A stretch of 64,000 nucleotides of DNA, taken from assembly GCA_902495355.1 (NCBI GenBank), contig CABUWV010000004.1:1-64000 (forward strand), given 5' to 3'. Shown piece after piece: positions 26,619-34,516 of this stretch. The translations under genes and the position numbers were made by a program. Numbering within the stretch: the first letter of the stretch is position 1; the number at the start of each line of letters is the position of its first letter. The notes under the pieces were generated by a model, which searched no databases, was not told the DNA's origin, and saw only the letters and a list, made by a program, of their open reading frames with translations. Source of the DNA: an uncultured Collinsella sp. (GTDB lineage Bacteria; Actinomycetota; Coriobacteriia; Coriobacteriales; Coriobacteriaceae).

Positions 26619-29600
26619 ATGCCCACCACCTCAACCGACCCGCGCGCCGCAGCCGCTGCACTGCTGGTGCCCGGCACTACCTGCCACGGCTTTGCCGTCG
26701 AGCGCCGCGAGACCGTGCCCGAGCTCGACTCGGACGCTTACGTGCTGCGACACACTGCCTCGGGCGCTCGTCTGCTGTACCTGGCGTGCGACGACGAAAA
26801 CAAGGCCTTTGCCATTGGCTTTAAGACGCCGCCGGCCGATTCCACCGGCGTGTTCCATATTCTTGAGCACTCGGTGCTGTGCGGATCGGCCAAGTTTCCC
26901 GTCAAGGAGCCGTTTGTCGACCTGATCAAGAGCTCCATGCAGACGTTCCTCAACGCCATGACCTACCCCGACAAGACCATCTACCCCGTTGCCACCACCA
27001 ACGAGCAGGATCTGTACAACCTGATGGACGTGTACCTGGACGCGGTGTTCAACCCGGCCATCTATACCAAGCCCACCATTTTTGAGCAGGAGGGCTGGCA
27101 CTACGAACTGGACCTGCCGGAGGGCGACGGCGACAGCAGCGCCGCGAGCCTGCACGAGGGCACGCTGCGTTATAACGGCGTGGTGTTCAACGAGATGAAG
27201 GGCGCGCTGTCCGATCCCATGAGCGTGCTGGACGATGCCGTCAACGCCGCGCTCTATCCCGACACCGCCTATGCGCACGAGAGCGGCGGCGACCCGCGCG
27301 CGATTCCCGCGCTCACCTACGAGCAGTTCCTGGACACGCACGCGCGACACTACAATCCCTCCAACTCCTACATCACGCTCTACGGCGACCTGGACGTGGA
27401 CCGCGCACTGGCCTTTTTGGACGAGCGCTATCTGTCGCAGCCGAGTGCCGCGAGCCGCCGCATGGACGCTGCCGTTGCCGCCGGCGAGGACCCGTCCACG
27501 CTGGCGCCCAATCCGTTGGACGCGCAGGCGCCCGTGACCTGCGAGTACAAGCGCATCGAGATGGCCACCACACCCGAGAACGCCCTGGTGGGCCTGGGCC
27601 TTGTGCTGGGCAGCGCGCTCGACCGCAAGCGCACGATCGCGGCGGATATCCTGTTCGAGGCGCTGCTGGGCTCCAACGAAGCGCCGGTTAAGAAGGCCAT
27701 TCTGGCCGCCGGCCTGGGCGGCAACGTGGTGAGCTACACCGCGGCCGAGAGCCTGCAGCCCTACGAGCTCATCATGCTGCAAAACGCACAGCCCGGTGTG
27801 GCGCGCGAGCTGCGTCGCGTGTTCCAGGACGCCTGCCGCGACCTGTGCGAGCACGGAGTTCCGCGCGAGCGTCTGGAAGCCATCATCAGCAGCAACGAGT
27901 ACGACCTGCGCCAGCGCGACTATGGCATCGCCGACGGCGTGGCCATTGCGTGCGACGCGCTGAGCACCTGGCTCTACGATGACGACGCCGCGACGCTGGC
28001 GCTCAAGTACGGCCCGGTGTACGAGGAGCTGCGTAGCGAGCTGGACGGCAGCTATTTTGAGGACCTGCTGCGCGAGCTGGTGCTGGAAAACGACCACATG
28101 GCACTGGTCGAGCTGGTGCCGGTGGACGCCGCCGAGGGTTCGGAGGGTGCCGAGGCCGCCGAGCTGGCAGCCAAGCGCGATGCCATGACCGATGCCGAGC
28201 TGACCGACGTGGTCGAGCGCACGGCCGCGCTGCGTGCCGCGCAGGAGGCGGAAGACACACCCGAGGCCAAGGCCACGCTGCCGCGCCTGCGCGTGTCCGA
28301 CATTGGCGAGGCGCGCCCCGAGCCGCCACTGATCGTGGACACGACCGTGCCCATCCCCTGCCTGCGCCACGGCATCCCCACCAACCGTCTGGCCTACGCC
28401 ATGCAGTATTTCGACCTGAACTGCGTCGCGTTTGAGGACCTGCCCTATGTGACACTGCTCTGCCGCCTGCTTAAGCAGCTGCCCACGCGCGAGCACTCGG
28501 CCGAGGAACTCGACAACTTGCTCGCTGGCAAGCTCGGCTTTTTGAGCTTTACGACCGAGGTCATGACGCAGCCCGAAGTGGACGGCGTGCGCCCCTACCT
28601 GCTGGTGAGCGCCGGCGCCCTGTCCGAGAAGATCGATGCGCTGGCGAGTCTGCCGCGCGAGGTATGGTCGAGCACGCTTTTGGCAGATGCCGACGCCGAC
28701 CGCGTGCGCGACGTGCTCACACAGATTCGCATTGGGCTTGAGCAGGGCTTTATCAACAACGGCCACTCGGCGGCGCTCGGTCGCGCGATGAGCTACAGCT
28801 CGCCTTCGGCCGTGGTGCGCGAGCAGCTTTCGGGCGTGGACTTCTATCTGTTCCTGCGCGACCTGCTCGACCACTTTGACGAGCGCGTGAACGGGTTGCG
28901 TACCAAGCTTGCCGAGCTGGCAGGCCGCATCTTTGTGGCCGATGGCTGCCTGGCGAGCTTTACCGGCAGCGACGAGGACTTTAACGCATACTGGGCCGCC
29001 GCGGGCGACCTGGAGCTGGGCGCTGGCGACGGCGCCGATGCCGGCCGCAACGCGCTCGTGGTGCCGACGCCGTGCGACCGCCACGAGGCCTTTGTCATCC
29101 CCAGCGACATCTGTTTTGCGGCAAGCGCGTGCGACCCGCGTCGCTTGGGCATCGACGTGACGGGCGCCTGGGCGGTTGCCGCCAACGCGCTCTCCTACGA
29201 CTATCTGTGGAACGAGATCCGCGTTAAGGGCGGCGCGTACGGCTGCGGATTCCGCGCGGCCGGCGAGCGTCAGGCGGCGTTCTACACCTACCGCGACCCG
29301 GCAATCGACCCCTCGATTGAGCGCGTGGCGCGCGCGGGCGAATGGCTCGGCAGCTTTGATCCCGACGAGGCCGCCTTTGAGGGCTTTATCGTGAGCTGCG
29401 TGAGCGGCATGGACGCGCCGGTGAAGCCGTACGCGCTCACCAAGCGCCGCAACACGACCTACCTGGCCGGGCTCGATCCGCATGCGCGCGAGGAGCGCCG
29501 CGCCCAGATGCTCGCCGCCACGCCCGGTGAGCTTCGCTCGCTCGGCGCCGACGTAACGCGCATCGCAGCCGAGTCACCCACCTGCGTCTTTGGCGGCCGC

Positions 29601-29654
29601 GACGTCATCGCCAAGAGCAACGCCGGCTTCAACGTCATCGACCTGCTGGGCTAA
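26619..29654 (+). CDS. M16C zinc peptidase (presequence protease/insulinase family)
   Basis: Large single-chain metallopeptidase of 1,011 residues made of two halves that close around short peptides. The inverted zinc motif HxxEH is HILEH at residues 80-84, in FHILEHSVLCGS. FVDLIKSSMQTFLNAMTYPD and GWHYEL are typical of the PreP/M16C group. The frame is open back to 26412, but ATG 26619 has AAAGGAG 7 bp upstream and the added N-terminus looks like random shadow sequence. Probably degrades peptides in the cytoplasm. Confidence 0.92.
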   Translation: MPTTSTDPRAAAAALLVPGTTCHGFAVERRETVPELDSDAYVLRHTASGARLLYLACDDENKAFAIGFKTPPADSTGVFHILEHSVLCGSAKFPVKEPFVDLIKSSMQTFLNAMTYPDKTIYPVATTNEQDLYNLMDVYLDAVFNPAIYTKPTIFEQEGWHYELDLPEGDGDSSAASLHEGTLRYNGVVFNEMKGALSDPMSVLDDAVNAALYPDTAYAHESGGDPRAIPALTYEQFLDTHARHYNPSNSYITLYGDLDVDRALAFLDERYLSQPSAASRRMDAAVAAGEDPSTLAPNPLDAQAPVTCEYKRIEMATTPENALVGLGLVLGSALDRKRTIAADILFEALLGSNEAPVKKAILAAGLGGNVVSYTAAESLQPYELIMLQNAQPGVARELRRVFQDACRDLCEHGVPRERLEAIISSNEYDLRQRDYGIADGVAIACDALSTWLYDDDAATLALKYGPVYEELRSELDGSYFEDLLRELVLENDHMALVELVPVDAAEGSEGAEAAELAAKRDAMTDAELTDVVERTAALRAAQEAEDTPEAKATLPRLRVSDIGEARPEPPLIVDTTVPIPCLRHGIPTNRLAYAMQYFDLNCVAFEDLPYVTLLCRLLKQLPTREHSAEELDNLLAGKLGFLSFTTEVMTQPEVDGVRPYLLVSAGALSEKIDALASLPREVWSSTLLADADADRVRDVLTQIRIGLEQGFINNGHSAALGRAMSYSSPSAVVREQLSGVDFYLFLRDLLDHFDERVNGLRTKLAELAGRIFVADGCLASFTGSDEDFNAYWAAAGDLELGAGDGADAGRNALVVPTPCDRHEAFVIPSDICFAASACDPRRLGIDVTGAWAVAANALSYDYLWNEIRVKGGAYGCGFRAAGERQAAFYTYRDPAIDPSIERVARAGEWLGSFDPDEAAFEGFIVSCVSGMDAPVKPYALTKRRNTTYLAGLDPHAREERRAQMLAATPGELRSLGADVTRIAAESPTCVFGGRDVIAKSNAGFNVIDLLG

Positions 29655-29669
29655 GGCACGGCAAGCAAA

Positions 29670-29712
29670 ACTACCACGAAGGGCGCAGTTCACAGGCGCC
29701 CTTCGTGGTAGT
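29670..29712. terminator. Perfect 17-bp stem after the M16 gene
   Basis: ACTACCACGAAGGGCGC/GCGCCCTTCGTGGTAGT, loop of 9. The T tract is poor on the plus strand and TTTT on the minus strand. Confidence 0.7.
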
Positions 29713-29752
29713 TCGAACACTTGTTCTATACGCACACATGTTCTATAGTAGA
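29712..29752 (+). promoter_or_regulatory. hicAB promoter P1 with LexA-like box
   Basis: -35 TTGTTC, 17 bp, -10 TATAGT. The -35 region overlaps CGAACACTTGTTCT (29714-29727), which matches the Gram-positive SOS box core GAAC-N4-GTTC. Confidence 0.5.
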
Positions 29753-29758
29753 GGTGCT

Positions 29759-29795
29759 TGCATCGAACTGAAATTGCAACTAGAATATAGTTGCA
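29759..29795 (+). promoter_or_regulatory. hicAB promoter P2 with palindromic operator
   Basis: TTGCAT, 17 bp, TAGAAT (promoter-like). A perfect inverted repeat TGCAACT-N7-AGTTGCA (29775-29795) covers the -10, as expected for repression by HicB. Confidence 0.6.
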
Positions 29796-29809
29796 GAATG
29801 TGAGGCGGG

Positions 29810-30073
29810 ATGACTCGATCCGATAAACTCATCGCCCAGCTGCTTAGCTGTCCTTCAACGTATAGATTTGCTGACTTTCTTAAAGTTATGGCTTCATATG
29901 GCTTTGAAATGGACAGCAAAGGCAAGACGTCCGGATCGCGCGTTCGCTTCTACAGGCCATCAGATGGCAGGATGTTCGTAATGCACGCGCCTCATCCATC
30001 TGACGAATTGACAGCGGGGACCATTCGAAACATCGTTCGCTTTCTGCAAGATGTCGGAGGTAGTCATGAGTAA
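29810..30073 (+). CDS. hicA: HicA-type mRNA interferase toxin
   Basis: 87 residues. Small double-stranded-RNA-binding-like fold that cuts mRNA during stress. Family pattern: a Leu-rich N-terminal helix, then FADFLKVMASYGFEM, a basic strand with GSRVRFYRPSDG, then MHAPHPSDELTAGTIRNIVRFL, where the histidine is the likely catalytic residue. ATG after GAGGCGGG. Toxin-first order and 8-bp overlap with hicB. Confidence 0.82.
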   Translation: MTRSDKLIAQLLSCPSTYRFADFLKVMASYGFEMDSKGKTSGSRVRFYRPSDGRMFVMHAPHPSDELTAGTIRNIVRFLQDVGGSHE

Positions 30074-30395
30074 CGTTTTGGCATACAAGGGTTATTTCGC
30101 CCCGGTCGAGTTCGATGCCGAACAGCATGTGCTAACAGGTATGGTCGCCGGCATTAGGGACGCAATCGTATTTGAAGGCTCCACGGCTGAAGAAGTGGAG
30201 CAATGCTTCCACGACGCCGTCGACGATTACCTTGAGTTTTGCGCCGAGAAGGGCAAGGAACCCGAGCGGGCTTTTAAGGGCTCGTTCAACGTAAGAACGG
30301 GCTCTGAGCTCCACAAGCAAGCAGCGCTGGCAGCGGCAAAGAAGGGTGAGTCACTCAATAAGTTTGTGACTGAAGCGATCGCTGCGGCGCTGTGA
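30066..30395 (+). CDS. hicB: HicB-type antitoxin and autorepressor
   Basis: 109 residues. The N-terminal RNase H-like HicB fold (YKGYFAPVEFDAEQHVLTG, FEGSTAEEVEQCFHDAVDDYL) binds the toxin. The C-terminal part (FNVRTGSELHKQAALAAAKK and ESLNKFVTEAI) is a ribbon-helix-helix DNA-binding domain. ATG at 30066 after GGAGG, inside the end of hicA. Likely binds the palindrome at 29775. Confidence 0.87.
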   Translation: MSNVLAYKGYFAPVEFDAEQHVLTGMVAGIRDAIVFEGSTAEEVEQCFHDAVDDYLEFCAEKGKEPERAFKGSFNVRTGSELHKQAALAAAKKGESLNKFVTEAIAAAL

Positions 30396-30410
30396 AGCCA
30401 ACGTCGAGTC

Positions 30411-30445
30411 GAAGCCGCCACACAGGGCGCCTTTGTGGCGGCTTC
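30411..30445 (+). terminator. Terminator-like hairpin after hicB
   Basis: GAAGCCGCCACA/TGTGGCGGCTTC stem. It directly precedes a copy of the GTTTGCCCAGATAAAACC unit; together they form a hairpin-plus-tail repeat seen also at 38329 and 48201. Confidence 0.65.
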
Positions 30446-30448
30446 GAC

Positions 30449-30500
30449 GTTTGCCCAGATAAAACCAGCCAAAATAAGCCTGTCACTTTTTGGCAGGTTT
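30449..30500 (+). repeat. GTTTGCCCAGATAAAACC repeat, copy a
   Basis: 52-bp unit GTTTGCCCAGATAAAACC..CCAAAATAA..CCTGTC..TTTTTGGCAGGTTT, itself able to fold. It lies just upstream of the 5-formyl-THF cyclo-ligase ribosome site. Confidence 0.7.
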
Positions 30501-30516
30501 GCTAGAGGAGGTTGGG

Positions 30517-31113
30517 ATGGACAAGGCTGAGTTGCGGCGGGCGGTGATTGCCCAGCGCGATGCTCTTGATTTGGACTTGCGGGCGGCGAAGTCTGCTGAT
30601 ATCTGTGCGCGGCTGGTTGAGCTGCTGGGCCGCTTAGATGCCGCGGCGCCGCGCATCGTTGCCGTCTATGCCGCGATGGGTTCCGAAGTCAATCCTGCCG
30701 CGTTTGCCGCGGCGGCCGCCAAACGCGACTGGCGCGTGGCCTATCCGTGCATGCTCTCGGCAGCCGAAGCCACAGCTTGTGGCCAGCGCATGTGCATGCG
30801 GGCAGTTGCTGTCGACGATGCGTCCGCGGCCCCGTTTATCGCCCACCCTACGCGGGCCTTCGCGGCCACGGACATCGACAGCAACCGCTTCCCTATCGTG
30901 CCTGCCAAAGCTCTCGACATGATTGTCGTGCCGCTCGTGGCCTTCGATCAAACCGGCGCGCGCCTGGGCTACGGCGGCGGTTGCTACGACCGCTACCTAC
31001 CCACGCTTTCGGCCACATGCCAGATCATCGGCATCGCCTTTGACGAGCAGCGCGTCGACCACATCCCCACCGATGCCCACGACATGCCGCTGCCCAACAT
31101 CATCAGCGCCTAA
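30517..31113 (+). CDS. 5-formyltetrahydrofolate cyclo-ligase
   Basis: 198 residues. Converts 5-formyl-THF to 5,10-methenyl-THF with ATP in folate recycling. N-terminal MDKAELRRAVIAQRDAL fits the conserved K-x-x-L-R start. The C-terminal signature LGYGGGCYDRYLP holds the phosphate-binding glycines, and AFDEQRVDHIPTDAHDMPL follows as in the family. ATG 30517 after GAGGAGG; a TTG start at 30490 lies inside the repeat and is unlikely. Confidence 0.93.
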   Translation: MDKAELRRAVIAQRDALDLDLRAAKSADICARLVELLGRLDAAAPRIVAVYAAMGSEVNPAAFAAAAAKRDWRVAYPCMLSAAEATACGQRMCMRAVAVDDASAAPFIAHPTRAFAATDIDSNRFPIVPAKALDMIVVPLVAFDQTGARLGYGGGCYDRYLPTLSATCQIIGIAFDEQRVDHIPTDAHDMPLPNIISA

Positions 31114-31155
31114 CCGCCGCCACATCAGCCACGGATATAGCAGTACCATCGCAGC

Positions 31156-32082
31156 CTAATGCTCCTCGCCGGCGCGGGCCAGGTCGTAGGGCGTGGTCTG
31201 GTAGACGTAGTAGTTGAGCCAGTTGGTGTAGAACAGCTGAGCCTGGCTGCGCCAGACGTTACGCGGCTCGGCGGTGGGGTCGTCACCTGGGAAGTAATGC
31301 GCCGGCACCTGGGGGTTGAGCCCGCGCTTCACGTCGCGCTCGTACTCCAAGCGCAACGTGTCGGTATCGTACTCGGGATGGCCAAAGACAAAGAAGCGGC
31401 GGCTGTCGGTCGACTTGACGATGTACAAGCCCACCTCGTCGGACACGGCCACGACCTCAAGCTGCGGCTCGGCCTCCACGTCCTCGCGGCGCACATCGGT
31501 GTTGCGCGAATGCACGGCATAGAAACGGTCGTCGAAGCCGCGGACCAGCGGGCTTTGCGGCTTCACCAGATAATGCTCGAACACACCGCTCGCCTTTGCC
31601 GGCAGGTCGTACTTCTGGATACCGTAATGATGGTACAGGCCAGCCTGCGCGCCCCAACAAATGTGCAGCGTAGAGTGCACGTGCGTGGTGGACCAATCCA
31701 TGATCTGGCAGAGCTCGGGCCAGTAGTCGACCTCTTCGAACGGCATCTGCTCCACCGGCGCGCCCGTGATGATCAGGCCGTCGTAGTGGATGTCGCGGAT
31801 GTCGTCGAACGTGCGGTAGAACGTCTCCAAGTGGCCGGCGCTCACGTGCGTGGCCTCGTGCGTCTTGGTGCGCAGCAGGTCCACCTCCACCTGCAGCGGC
31901 GTGTTGGAGAGCTTGCGCATGATCTGCGTCTCGGTGGCAATCTTGGTGGGCATGAGGTTGAGGATGAGCACGCGCAGCGGACGGATGTCCTGGTGCAGCG
32001 CGCGGTACTCGGTCATGACAAAGATGTTCTCGCTCTCGAGCTGCGCGGCGGCAGGGAGGGCGTCGGGGATGCGAATGGGCAT
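31156..32082 (-). CDS. metA: Homoserine O-acyltransferase MetA (predicted acetyl-specific)
   Basis: First step of methionine synthesis from homoserine; 308 residues. The catalytic cysteine is residue 142 in HICWGAQAGLYHHYGI. His and Glu of the triad are in FVFGHPEYD. In the acyl-CoA pocket, GAPVEQMPF places glutamate at position 111. In the MetA family Glu111 goes with acetyl-CoA and Gly111 with succinyl-CoA, so acetyltransferase activity is predicted. No SAM riboswitch or terminator was seen upstream. Confidence 0.94.
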   Translation of the reverse strand: MPIRIPDALPAAAQLESENIFVMTEYRALHQDIRPLRVLILNLMPTKIATETQIMRKLSNTPLQVEVDLLRTKTHEATHVSAGHLETFYRTFDDIRDIHYDGLIITGAPVEQMPFEEVDYWPELCQIMDWSTTHVHSTLHICWGAQAGLYHHYGIQKYDLPAKASGVFEHYLVKPQSPLVRGFDDRFYAVHSRNTDVRREDVEAEPQLEVVAVSDEVGLYIVKSTDSRRFFVFGHPEYDTDTLRLEYERDVKRGLNPQVPAHYFPGDDPTAEPRNVWRSQAQLFYTNWLNYYVYQTTPYDLARAGEEH

Positions 32083-32292
32083 GGATGCTCCTTACGAGTC
32101 AGTTGCAGCTATGGTACAACGACCGGCCCCATCCGCGCGAGCACATCGCCCAGCGATGCCGTCAGCGGCCCAAATCACTCCAAAAGTAGAGATTAAGGCA
32201 TGTCCAAAAATCTACGGCGCTTTAGCCTAGCAAAGTGGAAGCAGGACGCTACAATGGTTCGACGCGAAAAACTCGGCCGAAAGGATACGTAT

Positions 32293-33270
32293 ATGTACCA
32301 GACGCGTAAGATCGGTGTGGTCGGCCAGGGCCACGTAGGAGCACATGTCGCCAACAGCCTGCTCATGCAGGGCATTGCCGATGAGCTGTACCTGTGCGAT
32401 ATCAACGAGGCCAAAGTGACGTCCGAGGTCCAGGACCTGCGCGACTCCCTTTCGTTTGTCCCGTACAACACCAAGATCGTCAACTGCTACGACCACTACG
32501 AGGAGCTTGCCTGCTGCGACGTCATCGTCAACGCTGCCGGCAAGGTCGCGCTGGCCGCCGGCAACCGCGACGGCGAGCTGTTCTTTACCACCGACGCCGC
32601 CCGCTCCTTTGCCAAGCGCATCGTCGACGCCGGCTTTGACGGCATCTTCGTGAGCATCTCCAACCCCTGCGACGTCGTGTGCACCGAGCTGTGGCACCTG
32701 ACCGGCTACGATCCCAAGAAGATCATCGGCTCGGGCTGCGGTCTGGACTCCGCCCGCTTGCGCACCGAGATCTCCAAGAAGGTCGGCGTGAGCCCCAAGT
32801 CCATCGACGCCTACATGATCGGCGAGCACGGCTTTAGCCAGCTGGCTGCCTTTAAGGCCGCAACCATCGCTGGCAAAAACCTCAACGAGCTTCAGGCCGA
32901 GAACCCCGACAAGTACGCCTTCGACCACATGGAGGTCGAGGAGCTTGCACGCAAGGGCGGCTATGTGACCTACCAGGGCAAGCAGTGCACCGAGTACGCC
33001 GTTGCCAACTCCGCCGCGCGCGTCTGCGCCGCCGTGCTGCACAACGAGCACGCCGTGCTTTCGGCCTCTACGCTTATGACCGGCCAGTATGGCGAGGAGG
33101 GTATCTTTACCTCCCTGCCCTGCGTGATCGGTGCCGAGGGCGTCGAGGAGGTCTACACACTCGACCTTTCCGAGCACGAACTCGAGGGCTTCCACAAGAG
33201 CTGCCAGCACATCCGCGACAACATCGCCCAGCTCGACTGGTGGGAAGCCGAGGCATACGACGCCAAGTAA
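32293..33270 (+). CDS. L-lactate/L-2-hydroxyacid dehydrogenase (LDH-MDH superfamily)
   Basis: 325 residues, NAD-dependent. Rossmann motif KIGVVGQGHVGAHVA followed by acidic LCDIN shows NAD preference. SISNPCDVV, GLDSARLR (substrate Arg) and GEHGFSQ (catalytic His) are recognisable. The residue after HG is Phe rather than the Asp usual in LDH, and the mobile loop AAGKVALAAGNRDGEL is unlike typical LDH. The closest idea is an L-2-hydroxyisocaproate-type dehydrogenase acting on larger 2-oxoacids. ATG 32293 after AAAGGA; the longer frame from 32200 is not needed. Confidence 0.85.
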   Translation: MYQTRKIGVVGQGHVGAHVANSLLMQGIADELYLCDINEAKVTSEVQDLRDSLSFVPYNTKIVNCYDHYEELACCDVIVNAAGKVALAAGNRDGELFFTTDAARSFAKRIVDAGFDGIFVSISNPCDVVCTELWHLTGYDPKKIIGSGCGLDSARLRTEISKKVGVSPKSIDAYMIGEHGFSQLAAFKAATIAGKNLNELQAENPDKYAFDHMEVEELARKGGYVTYQGKQCTEYAVANSAARVCAAVLHNEHAVLSASTLMTGQYGEEGIFTSLPCVIGAEGVEEVYTLDLSEHELEGFHKSCQHIRDNIAQLDWWEAEAYDAK

Positions 33271-33314
33271 GCGTCGGTTGCCGCGACACCTCGTGAATCT
33301 AAGCGCAATACCAA

Positions 33315-33354
33315 GCGGGCTGCGTCGGAAATCCCCGGCGCGGCCCGTTTTTTT
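33315..33354 (+). terminator. Terminator after the hydroxyacid dehydrogenase
   Basis: Stem GCGGGC-TGCG-CGG with complement, followed by TTTTTTT, about 45 bp after the stop codon. Confidence 0.88.
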
Positions 33355-33403
33355 GACTCACGCAGTGCCCTTGCGAATCGAAGGTGAATACTTTTCCCGG
33401 TGC

Positions 33404-34372
33404 CTAGTACTGCTCGATGCCCATGTAGCGACGGACCTCGGGGCTGTGGTCGAACACCTTGCCGCGGGCGGCGCGCAGCTCGCAGCTCATCGCATAGAAG
33501 AAGATCGGCTCCAGGAACGAACGCACGCTGGCGGGCACCTCGCCCACGCCGTACTCGAGCGCATCGAGCACCATAACCGTATCGGTGTGCGTGTTGAGGA
33601 ACGCAAGTGCACGCTCCTCCATGGGACGGCACTCGCCCGATCCGAGCTGTACAAAGTAGAACACGCCGGGCTCGGTGGCTTCGAACGGGCCGTGGAAGTA
33701 CTCGCCGGAGTGGATATAGCAGCAGTGCTGCCACTGCATCTCCATAAGCGAGCAGATGGCCATGGCGTAGGTCTGGCTAAAGTTGGGGCCGGAACCCAGG
33801 ATATAGAAGAACTCGTGCTGCTGGCAGAGCTCGGCAAAGCGATCGCCCAGCTCGGCGTTGACCTTCTCGCGGGCAGCGGGCAGCAGCGCATCCATCTGCT
33901 TGAGGCCGGCGTACATGTCGGCAAGCGCCTCGTAACCCTCCTGCTGGTCAAGCAGTTCGGCGGCGATCAGAGCGCCGATGCCCTGCGGTACCTCGGCCTG
34001 CGGCACGCCTTCGCCCCACGGATAGACCCAGGTGGTCCACTTGCCGTTATCGATCTTGGAGCCCTCACAGTCGGTCATGGCCACGACCTCGGCGCCGGCG
34101 GCCAGCGCCATCTCGCAGCCGTCGACGACCTCCTGCGTATTGCCGCTGTGGCTGCAGGCGATGACGAGCGACTTCTCGCCAAGGCTCTTGGGGGCCATCA
34201 GGCAAAACTCGCGTGCCGTGTAGACCGTCGAGGTAAACGTGGTTGCCTCGCGCTTGAGCAGCTCGTTGGCCGGCATCAGGTCGATCATCGAACCGCCGCA
34301 GGCGATCCAAAAGACATTCTCAATCTTGCCCTTGCGCTCGATAATTTCCTGAATCAGATCGTGTGCGTTCAT
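33404..34372 (-). CDS. SIS-domain sugar-phosphate deglycase/isomerase-like enzyme 1
   Basis: 322 residues, two SIS domains. FWIACGGSM and CSHSGNTQEVV are the phosphosugar-binding loops. SGEYFHGPFE aligns with the GELKHGP catalytic loop of GlmS isomerase and its relatives FrlB/FraB (fructosamine-6-phosphate deglycases). It ends RRYMGIEQY, like the two paralogues at 40537 and 45819. Expected reaction: cleavage or isomerisation of a phosphorylated sugar-amine. ATG after AAGGAGGAG. Downstream of recQ-gntR on the same strand, with two operator-like sites in front. Confidence 0.78.
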   Translation of the reverse strand: MNAHDLIQEIIERKGKIENVFWIACGGSMIDLMPANELLKREATTFTSTVYTAREFCLMAPKSLGEKSLVIACSHSGNTQEVVDGCEMALAAGAEVVAMTDCEGSKIDNGKWTTWVYPWGEGVPQAEVPQGIGALIAAELLDQQEGYEALADMYAGLKQMDALLPAAREKVNAELGDRFAELCQQHEFFYILGSGPNFSQTYAMAICSLMEMQWQHCCYIHSGEYFHGPFEATEPGVFYFVQLGSGECRPMEERALAFLNTHTDTVMVLDALEYGVGEVPASVRSFLEPIFFYAMSCELRAARGKVFDHSPEVRRYMGIEQY

Positions 34373-34426
34373 GGTGATGCTCCTCCTTGTGTGGCGGTTT
34401 TGAACGACGTCAGCTCGTACCTGCGG

Positions 34427-34507
34427 TCGTTCTATGTTGTCCTATTTATAGCACGCACGACGACGCCCGTGAAGTCATTTCACCAAACTTGTTCTATATT
34501 GTTCTAT
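34427..34507 (-). promoter_or_regulatory. Promoter and ATAGAACAA direct-repeat operators of SIS gene 1
   Basis: Minus strand: -35 TTCACG (34468-34473), 17 bp, -10 TATAAA (34445-34450). ATAGAACAAT-ATAGAACAAG (34488-34507) lies upstream and ATAGGACAAC-ATAGAACGA (34427-34445) just after the -10. Each is a pair of direct repeats with 10-bp period, probably bound by the adjacent GntR protein. Confidence 0.6.
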
Positions 34508-34516
34508 CTGTGGACG

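Noticed and set aside
26631..29483. 950-codon open frame antisense to the M16 peptidase
   Set aside because: Low-complexity Ala/Gly/Val/Arg/His translation, no domains; produced by strong GC bias at third positions.
29721..29752. hicAB as a member of the GntR 1 regulon
   Set aside because: The 10-mer ATAGAACAAG recurs, but the second ATAGAACA is 17 bp away instead of 10, so the operator design does not match; kept only as an alternative.
32083..32292. SAM riboswitch or T-box before metA
   Set aside because: Only about 200 bp shared with the divergent dehydrogenase gene; no conserved core or terminator seen.
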